Shown: piece after piece, positions 55,009-64,000 of the stretch | How positions within the stretch are numbered: position 1 is the stretch's first letter | Layout: every line of letters begins with the position of its first letter | Source of the DNA: Eleginops maclovinus | Lineage: Eukaryota; Chordata; Actinopteri; Perciformes; Eleginopidae | DNA: 64,000 nt | Reading direction: 5' to 3' | NCBI RefSeq assembly: GCF_036324505.1 | Contig: NC_086354.1 | Span: forward strand, 18,166,707 to 18,230,706 | Notes under the pieces: model-generated | Databases searched by the model: none | What the model was told of the DNA's origin: nothing | What the model saw: only the letters and a program-made list of their open reading frames with translations | Made by a program: the position numbers and the translations under genes

Positions 55009-57181
55009 CTAAGATTCGGGGGACTGCTCTGACAGAGTGTTGAGCAGGTTTTTGTAGGTTGGGGAGTTCATGTAGCGAGGATACGAGTCTCTTTGCATTA
55101 GGGTGTAGATCTGCAACTGGGCATCTTCAAACGTTTGCAAGTTGGGTTCCTGTATGTTCCTGTTGATCGTTTCACGCACACGGGAGTCAAGGCTCACCTG
55201 GGAGTCAAGAACAGAGGTGTAAATTAGAGAGAACTGCATGTGCACATCCTCAGTGGCAGTCTCTTAACGAGAACAATGGCATTTTAATGAATAGCTTATT
55301 TGTTCTCTTACTGAGACATTTATTAAATTGATATCACTATATCTGTCCAGTAAATATGAAGCTTCTGCCAACATGTGGTTAGCTTGGATAGCACATGGAT
55401 AGAAAATGAAGTAAACAGCTAGGCTGACACTGTGTACAGATAACAAAATGCACCTACCGGCCCCTCTACACCTTAACACGTAATATCTCATCTGTTTTTG
55501 TCACTTCCAGTTGTCTATGCTGGTTTCCTGGAAACCCAGAAATAATCCAAGGCTTATTTAGCATAACATAGCATAGACTTTGGTTTTTGTACAGCTTAAG
55601 GAGTGCTGGTTGGTGGATATTATTAGCTGTGGAGAGAGCCATGCTAGCTATTCCCATATGTTTTCCTTCTTTATGCCAAGCTAAGACAACCATCTGTAGC
55701 TTCATATTTACCATAAAGACATGATAGTGGTTACAATCTTCAACATATTCAAAAAAGGTTAAATTGCCTTTTATCTATTTGTATGATTGTGCTTTAAATT
55801 CTCTTTTTATTTTACCTTTGCATGTTATTACTATAATTATTATTACGAGGCGTAGCTTTGTATATTACTGATAAGTATGTCACTAATCTATATTTATTTG
55901 AAAAGAAATTATGTGAGCTGGTGGACTCATGAATTCCCCCCAGAGGTGAATACAGTGTATTAAATCTTCTTTGAAATCAGCACATTTTTACCGTAACAGT
56001 GATATCAAGAGCTGCCATACCTCTTTAGGCGAAAGAATGGAGATGTAGTCATCATAGATGGCCTGAGCTCTTTCCTCTACTGGAGTCTTATTGGCATCTT
56101 TGCTGAACTCCTCACAGGCTAACCAGAAGAGCATGTTCTCCTCACTGAACTCGGTGCGAAGAAACTGTCGGAAGGAGTTCCTCCCCGCTGGGCAACACAT
56201 TAGCTTGTCAAAGGACTGCCCCCACGAGCGCACTTCCTCCAGCGTGGGCATCGGGCTGCAGGGAGCATGGACAACGTGTGATCGTGAGTGAGGGATTTCA
56301 ACATTTACTTACTTAGGCATTTTTTGTGCAGTGAAATCAACAGACCAGTCTTCACAGTCTGCGGTCCCCTCCTTGACGTCATAAGAAGTCTTTCGGTTCC
56401 TTTCATCACGGTCTTCATTCCTAATAGTGAGAAGGAAGAATGTTCATTTATTGGGTGACTTACCTAAGAATTATCTTAGTGTATGTGTAATATAAACATT
56501 CTATACATGCACATAAAACTACCTCTGTAAATAAAGTAATTTATATTTATCCCAGCAGTCTTGCTTAATTATTGCATTATTTTACGAATGCAGTAATGTT
56601 GAAAATGGAAATATCCAAAAATGGTTGCTGTTTTTAGTTTCTGAAATATCATTTTTTGCTAGATTACTTTAATGGTAAACTGTTGATCTCTAGGTTTTAG
56701 ATTGTTGGTCAGATGTGATAATGAATATTTGTATTATATACTGTATATAAAGCAGATAGATACTGGTATTTCAAGGGCTCCCATTTCTCCCATTTGCTGC
56801 AGATAACTAACAGATTGCAGTGCAATAAGGTTACTGCAGGACCAGAGTCCACAGATGACATGCAAAAATATTGAGAAAATATAGACACAAGCCCGAGCCT
56901 GCTGCCGAGACACAGTTTATCAGGCTGTGATTTTCTGTGTGCAGGCATGTCGGCCATGCTGCACCACAACCAGTGAGTTCTCCGGTATGGAAGACCTACC
57001 AGGAGCAGCTACAGCAGCAGCACCAGCAGAAGCAACATGCATTTGATCCCCGTGGGTTAGCCTGGCCCGGCTGGCCTTGCTGGCCCTGCTGGCCCTGCTC
57101 GGCTGGTGCAGTTTCCCCCGCTGCCGACTCCTGCTGCACCGACATCTGCCTCTTTCGCATCTCCATCCGCTCTGATCCCAT
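55009..57181 (-). CDS. rgs20: RGS20, RZ-type regulator of G-protein signalling (complete)
   Basis: RGS20 (RGSZ1) accelerates GTP hydrolysis by Gi-class alpha subunits, Gz in particular. Exons 57000-57181, 56313-56420, 56021-56255 and 55009-55197 encode 237 residues. The start MGSERMEMRKRQM matches the known vertebrate N-terminus and follows an acceptor (TGTAG|CCC), so an upstream exon exists. A Gln/Gly-rich segment leads to the cysteine string NACCFCWCCCCSCSW, which is palmitoylated in this subfamily and targets Golgi and membranes. The RGS domain spans about residues 105-225 (SFDKLMCCPAGRNSF, FSEENMLFWLACEE, DDYISILSPKE|VSLDSRVRE). It ends SEQSPES. The linker between cysteine string and RGS box (exon 56313-56420) is divergent, as in other RGS20s. 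RGS19 is the alternative; the C-terminus and TCEA1 linkage favour RGS20. Confidence 0.93.
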
Positions 57182-58487
57182 GGGCTACAGACACAGGGGA
57201 GAGGCGTTGTGTTAAAGGTTGAAAAATGTCAGGAACAGCATTAAACTGGGATTTTGTTCTATCAAATTTGATTTCTATGATACAAATCAGTGCCAGTGCA
57301 ATAAGCAAGGACAGCGCAGTAGTAGTTGTAGGGTGGGACACTGATATCCATTTACCAGCATTTTGATCATTTTCAGCAGGTTAATTAGATTTATTTAATG
57401 TACCACTCACCAGTTGACACCTATGTATTTGTTATGCGTGCAGGAAGTGAAGTGCTGCTGACGCTCTCTAGCAGGAGCTTGTGCAGACATGCCCACAGGC
57501 CACACTGTTAAGGAATGCTCTAATCAGGGGGAAGGTATGGAAGAATAATTTGCCGATTTTGTCTTTCATGCTGCCAAATATGCACCGGCCAAGCCCATTT
57601 CAGTCCCACTAATCTCAAACCGGCTGTATGTTACCCGAAACACTCAAAATGCATGTGTAAAATGCAAAGCTTGTTGACCATTGGCTCAATGTTTGTAATC
57701 CAAAATTTGAATCATCCCATTTGTGAAAGCTTTGCAGCATTGCATTAAAGGATTTGCAGAGCTCACTGGGCCCAAGTGGAGAAATAAATTAAATACACTG
57801 TAAAATAATGTAAATATCTGTCCCTTTTCTCAGGATTACTTACTTGTCAAGTGTCAATGTGTCTTGCACCTTTAGGCTACCAGTTCCTTGGGAAACCACT
57901 GTGTTATAATTTTGACTCTGTAGCTATATCAACACAAACCCCATTAAGGGATGTAGGCCTATAGATACAGACAGGCTCACAGAATGACTTCTTGTCTGAT
58001 TTTAACAAATGTGTCATCACCAGGTCACACCTGCCAAATCCTGTCAGATCATTTACGTAACAATGCTGTCGCTCCTAACACACGGCATCATCCAGCTACT
58101 ACCTGACTCAAGAAACGATGGTTTAAAAAAAAAAAAAAAAAAATGTCAGGAGATTTTGTACATGGGAGGGGGGCCCGGAGGCGCAGCTTGCAAATCTATA
58201 ACCGCAGCATCGCTCTATCACAGCCTTTCGGTGAATACAATACCATTTGGTCATTTCTAAAATGGATCCGCGCCGTTTCACTCAGATTCAGAGCAGGCTT
58301 CAGCTGCAGATTCCGTGCGTCCTGCCAAATGGCATATTTTACGCGTTGGGTACTTCAAAGCTGACACAATTGCAGTACGCTATGGCTTGACTATAGACGA
58401 TGAAATGGGGGGTGGGGGTGGTTGTATCCATTCAAAAGCATAAATCATGATAACACAAAATACAGCGCTATTCCTTTTCAATCTTAC
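57182..58487 (-). other. RGS20 first intron
   Basis: It lies between the donor at 58487 (CTACG|GTAAGAT) and the acceptor at about 57185. It contains a 19-base poly-A run (58125-58143) and no exon or named repeat that I can support. Confidence 0.5.
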
Positions 58488-58553
58488 CGTAGCAGACATT
58501 TGTACGACACTGGGACGTAATGGTTCCTGAACGATTTTATCTGCAGAAACCAT
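58488..58553 (-). CDS. rgs20: Possible upstream coding exon of RGS20 (or 5' UTR)
   Basis: A donor CTACG|GTAAGAT at 58487 marks the likely upstream RGS20 exon. An ATG at 58553, preceded by an in-frame stop, opens 22 codons (MVSADKIVQEPLRPSVVQMS then AT) that end in phase 0 and would continue through CCC into the MGSERMEM start. This would add 23 residues. It may equally be untranslated leader that is open by chance. The upstream sequence to about 58900, with a CGCATGCG NRF1-like motif near 58880, would contain the promoter. Confidence 0.3.
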
Positions 58554-58909
58554 TGCTTTAGCCGCTTGCACAACACATCAATGGAAAGTGCCACCATGAA
58601 GAACCGTAGAGCTTCTTCGCCCTGGACAACCACCGAAAAGACACTGCCTAGATCTGTTAAAAGCCCACTGTACAGCAAGATAGTGACATGCCATTTAAAA
58701 TAACCGGGAAACGGACTCAAATGCTCCGCTTACGAAATATCCGTGCAATGATACACCAGTTTGCTACCAGTACTTACAATTTCACCATGTATGCACAGCG
58801 AGAAGAAGTAATTCTTTGCCTTGATTACATCCGATGGCACATAAGGCTTTTTTTCCCGACCGGCTGCTTCAAGTCAGTACGCATGCGTCTTCTCTCCAGC
58901 TCGTAGTAG

Positions 58910-60785
58910 CCCAGTGAAGAGCGTAAACCCCAACAGTATGGCATTGGTTTTTACAGTGCAGATCCTTTACCCTGCCTTGTACGCGAAATGATCTAAAACA
59001 GGACCATTTAAGCAACATAGCATAGTCAGTTTGTAATAAAGAAAAGGCGGTAAAACAAATAGAGGTAGAAAAGCACCAATTAACTTAATTTAATATTACA
59101 TTAAAGATATTTACAAAACCAAACATATTCAGAAATACATGCACCATGCATGAAGTCGCTGTCTATGGTGCTGAACAGCCAGCAGCTGATAGACTGCAGC
59201 AGCACCTCTTTTAACTCAACCTGAAGGATAGCATGACTTTGGCAGCATGTTAGATCATTTGTGAAGTTTAGTCTTACATTTGTCCTGGGAGTTAAGTGCT
59301 TCCACATTATTGACTGATCCATCCACAAACAGTATCAAATATATTTTTATTTTTGAACAATGGCTTTTAATGTTTTAGATTGGATTTGTTTTAGTTCAAA
59401 TGTACTTTATTGATCCGATAGGGGGAAATTGTTTTGTAAGAGCAGCATGTTCACAAGGCATTGCACATGAGATTAAAATAAAATTAAGCAAATGCAATGC
59501 AGTTTCCTTCTCTTGTTACATGCATACACTCACACACAACCGTTATGTTAATGCATACACAGTTGTGCATCATACAGACACATAGACACATGCATTTACA
59601 CATTCACTCTTTTCATATATATGGTTTAATCCTAAATCTGCAACATCTGTTGTTTTCACCTCAGGAATGGCAGTTTCAATTTAGCTCAACGTTAGTACAC
59701 ATTACATCTGTGGCATTGCTGCAACCATGTTTATACAATTAATCATACGTTGCCATTTCCATGCAGGTTATACACAGCATGTCGCATTTAATCATTCAGT
59801 AATCAACTCTTTTACAGATGATTGCCTGGCTACTATGTGCCTTGTTTAATACAGAACAGGCCTAAAACCAGTAATGATGTAGAAGACAACACTGCCATCT
59901 GAAGGCAGCTGAAGCTGCAGCACCGACACAATATCCTCTATGCACATGATAGTAAAGCGCAGGCTGACTCATACAGCCTTGATGGTCATGTGAAAAAAAG
60001 GAAAGGCACGGAGACGTTTGCAACATTTTTCTCTTTCATGTTCCCTAACATTTTACATGCTTAACATTTTACTGTTGATGTCTATTATATATCTGATGCC
60101 AAACCAAGCTATAATGGATGTACAATTTTACAAATACATTGTATTAAAATCTACTCTATGCTTTTCATTTTGATGCACATCCTGATTTGCTTTGTACAAA
60201 CACCAGATGGCACTCTGCCTATTCTGCAAATGTGAAGCATATCATATTTTATTTTATCTCATTATCTTAATTTACACCAACACCTTTGTGCTGGTTGGGT
60301 CACATTGTTAGTTAAGAGGCTCATTGATTGCATGGAAATGTATGTCATTTCCAAATAGTATCAAGAAGTGCTGCCAAATGTGAGCGTCCTGTAATACAAA
60401 ACTGGGTGGAGAACTCACAGCATCCATGCAGACCTAGTACAGTTAGATACTGCCAATTGAACTAATTGACGATTAGGCATTCATCTGCTCGGTTATCGTG
60501 TTCAAAACAAGATAAAAATGGAAGAGATTTCCTATCTATCCAGAGTCATTTCTGTGCTGAACTGGGGCATGCCCTGAGCATCCACACATCTTTTATTCCC
60601 CTCTAGAGAAATGATCATGTGACTTTCTCCACAACACTTAATTTAACACCTTCCTCTGCATTCATGTTATGCAACACAGACCCACAAATAGCCATGATAG
60701 ATTGATACATACACACGCAAGCAACGAATGATACAACACGCGGGTGAGATCTTGCCGAACGCACAGACTTTTCCCTCTGATGGCC
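58910..60785. other. Intergenic DNA upstream of RGS20
   Basis: No exon is supported. A fragment at about 59394-59440 (TGTACTTTATTGATCC then GGGGGAAATTG) is a familiar fish retroposon tail. Two CTCF-like motifs occur: minus strand 59890-59904 (13 of 15 positions) and plus strand 60200-60214 (14 of 15). The rest is AT-rich. Confidence 0.35.
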
Positions 60786-60789
60786 CAAG

Positions 60790-62440
60790 GACAAATTCTG
60801 AACACACAAGGTCATATGCACTCCAGAGAGCTATTAGCAGTGCGAAAATACAATACAGGGACAAGGTGGAATCTAACTACAAGGGCTCCAACGCCAGAAT
60901 GTGGTCTGGACTAAAAACTATAACAGACTACAAAAGGACAACGAGTGGTGCTGAGGAAGTGTCTGCATCTCTCCCAGATGAACTGAACACATTTTATGCA
61001 CGCTTTGAGAAGCCCCCGGCTGTGGAGGCACAGAAGGCCCAGGATCCCTGCTCACTGGTTTTAACCAGTGCAGATGTGTGTAGATCTCTGAAAAGGATCA
61101 ATGCACATCAGGGCTCCTGGACCTGATGGCATCCCTGGCCGTGCTCTCAAGGTGTGTGCAGTTCAGCTGGCAGATGTGTTCACAGACATTTTCAATAGGT
61201 CACTGCTCCAGTCTGTAGTCCCCACATGTTTTAAAGAGTCCATCATTGTCCCTGTCCCCAAAAAGACAAAACCCATCTGCCTCAATGACTACCGCCCAGT
61301 TGCACTCACCTCCATCATCATGAAGTGCTTTGAGCGGTTAGTCAAAACTTTTATCACCTCCTCCCTCCCTGACTCACTGACCCCCTGCAGTTTGCCTACA
61401 GAGCAAACAGGTCCACGGATGATGCCATCTCCCTCCCCCTCCACACTGCCCTCTCCCACCTGGACCAGAGGAACACTTATGTGAGAATGCTGTTCATTGA
61501 CTACAGTTCAGCATTCAACACCATTGTGCCCTCCAAGCTCATCATTAAGCTCAGGGACCTTGGGCTCAACAGCGCCCTCTGTGACTGGATCATGAGCTTC
61601 CTAACGGGCAGATCCCAGGCAGTGCGGATGGGGAACATCACATCCTCCACCTTGACTCTCAACACCGGAGCCCCTCAGGGTTCTGTGCTCAGCCCTCTCC
61701 TCTACTCCCTGTTCACGCACGACTGCGTGGCCACACACAGCTCCAACACCATCATCAAGTTTGCTGACGACACGACCGTCATCGGCCTGATCACAGACGG
61801 CGACGAGACGGCGTACAGAGAGGAGGTCAGAGCCCTGACATCTTGGTGCCAGGACATCAACCTCCATCTCAACGTCAGCAAAACAAAGGAGCTGATTGTG
61901 GACTACAGGAAGAGGCAGAGAGAGGCACACACACCCATCACCATCGACGGGACTCCTGTGGAGAGAGTCAGCAGCTTCAGGTTCCTCGGGGTAAACATCA
62001 GTAAGGACCTGACATGGACACATCACACCAGGGTCATATCCAAGACGGCTCGACAGCGGCTTTTCTTCCTCCGCAGGCTGCGGAAGTTCAACATGGACTC
62101 TAGGATACTCTGCAACTTCTACAGGTGCACCATCGAGAGTATCCTGACTGGCTGCATCACCGCCTGGTATGGCAGTTGCACCGCCCTCAACCGTCAGACT
62201 CTACAGAGGGTGGTGAAAACTGCTCAGCACATCACCAGGACAGAGCTGCCATCCATGGAGGACCTCTACACCCAGCGGTGTAGGAAGAAGGCCAGTAGGA
62301 TAATAAAGGACCCCCATCACCCCAGCAACAATCTGATCTGTCTGCTGCCGTCTGGCAGACGGTACCGCAGCATCCGGACCAAGACCACCAGACTCAGGGA
62401 CAGTTTTATACCACAGGCTATAAGACTGCTGAACTCCTGA
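60790..62440 (+). pseudogene. LINE reverse transcriptase, frameshifted
   Basis: Three overlapping frames carry one protein. The first ends near 61126 (MWSGLKTITDYK). The second (61101 to about 61385) has the RT signature [20 protein letters not shown]. The third (about 61390-62440, same frame as the first) has [26 protein letters not shown] and the catalytic FADDTTV. A one-base insertion near 61112 and a one-base deletion near 61380 explain the frame changes. The catalytic box is intact, but the copy cannot make a full protein and has no endonuclease. Confidence 0.88.
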
Positions 62441-62473
62441 GCTCTGTGAATGTCTACTCACATCTGTTTATAG

Positions 62474-62479
<6 letters not shown>

Positions 62480-62533
<54 letters not shown>
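62480..62533. repeat. (TA)n microsatellite
   Basis: AT-dinucleotide run of about 54 bp, followed by further degenerate AT repeats, in the LINE 3' region. Confidence 0.9.
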
Positions 62534-62536
<3 letters not shown>

Positions 62537-62890
62537 TATATATATATTATACACATTTGCCATACATATCTGTTTATAATACACATATCTATATATTATA
62601 CATATCTGCCATATACATCATAATGTATGCATCTGTCCATACCTCCTTATTCAACAGTGTAAAGTATTTAAATACTTTCAATGTATTCCACATATGTATA
62701 TATTTCACATCCTTAAATCTTTATTGTTGTTATTGTAAATATTCTTCTCTCTTTTTGCACTATTTTATTTATCTTATTTGCACCATGTATGTTGAGTGGT
62801 TGGAGGAGCATGGGACATAAGATTTTCATTGCCAACATATACGTTGTATATGCTGTGCATATGACCAATAAAACCTTGAAACCTTGAATA

Positions 62891-63855
62891 CAGTACATAG
62901 GATACTGGAGGGGGACAGGATGAATAAAGTCTTTTCAGGGTGTGTTTAAAAAGGATTTAAATGATTATAAAGCTTAGAGTGAAAACAATCTAACTGTAAA
63001 TTCAATAACTGGAGCTACACATGCACTAGAGAGGAAGTGTGGTTATCAACTTGACACTTCAGGCGATCATGCATGGCATCTGCGAGCATTTTGAATGTGA
63101 AGATGAGTCTTCCAATTAGAAGTTGGCCACTGAATATAGGAAACACAAATTGTTTCCATTTAATTTTTATTTCCTGCTAACATTATTGTTCTTGTAATGA
63201 ATTTACCCCAGGTGTTTCATCGAGTCGCTCTGGTACATCAAATGTCAGGATCAATTTAATAAAATGCAATCAGTTTGTTGATCCTCGTAACCAAGTTATG
63301 CTGTCATCTGTTCTTTTGTTTTTCACTTTACCATTACATTATCAACCTAACTCTAAGCGATATGTCTCCATGCAAGCTGATTGTCTAAATTACCACCCTC
63401 AGGTCCAGGTAAACACAATTATGTTGGGCTTATTTAGAGACATTTGTGAGCCTTACAGGAAGAAAACATGAATGTAGTTTTGTGCATCAAGTATGTTGCT
63501 GTGATTCTGACCTTTTCCTTTAAAGTCATCATTCCAAATGTTGAAGGAAGTCATTTGTGGTGTAATGCTATGTCATATAAAGTTTATCTATTTTTGGTCT
63601 GACAAAAGGAAATTCAGTTTGCAGCATGATAGTTGAAAAAAAAAATATAAATGAAATAATTAACTCAAATGATTTCTAATGGTGGCAACATCCAAAATGC
63701 CATCACTGGTCTCTGATTTAAGTTTCAAAAATAATAATAATTAGAGTTAATCATATCCCTTTCATTAGAAACACCTCTACACATAGGCAATTCAGCTGTC
63801 TGCTTCAAAAGTGCATCAGCTTTTGAGGCCTTCCCAAAGGGGAGGGAAACCTCAG
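62891..63855. other. Noncoding DNA
   Basis: AT-rich sequence with no supported exon, RNA gene or transposon. Confidence 0.4.
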
Positions 63856-63857
63856 TT

Positions 63858-64000
63858 GGCCATCCATCCATCCATCCATCTTCTCCCGCTTGTCCGTCAG
63901 GGTTGCGGAGGTAACAGCTCCAGCAGAGAGCCCCAAACTTTCCTTTCCCTGGCCACATCAACCAGCTCTGACTGGGGGATTCCAAGGCGCTCCCAGGCCA
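63858..64000 (-). mobile_element. Fish interspersed repeat, truncated by the window edge
   Basis: Four CATC units are followed by TTCTCCCGCTTGTCCGTCAGG and a segment ending AAGGCGCTCCCAGGCCA, a sequence I recognise as a very common teleost dispersed repeat. Its orientation and family name are uncertain. Confidence 0.5.

Larger units (their letters stand above)
60790..62890 (+). mobile_element. 5'-truncated LINE of the L2/CR1 type
   Basis: This is a non-LTR retrotransposon fragment: part of the region before reverse transcriptase, the RT domain, the C-terminal region and a 3' UTR ending in ACCTTGAAACCTTGAA. No apurinic endonuclease domain is present, so the copy is 5'-truncated, as usual for incomplete target-primed insertion. 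A (TA)n tract is embedded in the 3' UTR. The left boundary is set by where the protein similarity begins; the clade name (L2 or Rex1-like CR1) is from recollection. Confidence 0.8.

Noticed and set aside
61601..62026. Minus-strand frame of 141 codons
   Set aside because: Antisense of the LINE reverse transcriptase.

Overview
The window is nuclear DNA of a ray-finned fish, most likely a percomorph-type teleost. The evidence is vertebrate spliced genes with GT-AG introns, tRNA-derived SINEs with fish-type tails, a Tc1-like DNA transposon, an L2/CR1-like LINE fragment and many (AC)n and (TA)n tracts. There are no prokaryotic features. Exons were assembled by hand from splice signals, reading phase and recalled knowledge of the vertebrate orthologues; no alignment was run.

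Layout, left to right. (1) 3.8-20.6 kb, minus strand: the 5' part of a gene I do not recognise. It has two alternative coding first exons (20279-20555 and 11752-11833) that join in phase to shared exons at 4887-4937 and 3811-4010; the rest lies beyond the left edge. The introns are long and hold microsatellites. (2) 21.6-27.3 kb, minus: a complete nine-exon type III intermediate filament gene, best called vimentin, with TATA box and poly(A) signal. (3) 27.3-33.3 kb: intergenic. (4) 33.8-43.2 kb, minus: RP1, the photoreceptor doublecortin-domain protein, with a noncoding first exon, two DCX-bearing exons and a 5.3-kb last exon. That exon carries two apparent frame breaks in its Glu-rich segment and ends in a CaaX-like box. 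(5) 45.5-50.1 kb, plus: TCEA1 (TFIIS), ten exons, including a U12-type AT-AC intron that contains a SINE. (6) 51.0-52.6 kb: a Tc1-like transposon with an uninterrupted 340-codon transposase. (7) 53-58.6 kb, minus: RGS20, a cysteine-string RGS protein of the RZ subfamily. (8) 60.8-62.9 kb, plus: a 5'-truncated, frameshifted LINE, then a fish interspersed repeat running off the right edge.

RP1, TCEA1 and RGS20 also lie together on human 8q11-q12, so that block is conserved synteny. VIM is on human 10p13, so the vimentin-RP1 adjacency reflects a different chromosome history in fish. The genes do not form a pathway: vimentin is a cytoskeletal polymer, RP1 organises photoreceptor outer segments at the axoneme, TCEA1 rescues arrested RNA polymerase II and RGS20 switches off Gi/Gz signalling. 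RP1 and TCEA1 are head to head with about 2.3 kb between them; TCEA1 and RGS20 are tail to tail with the transposon between them.
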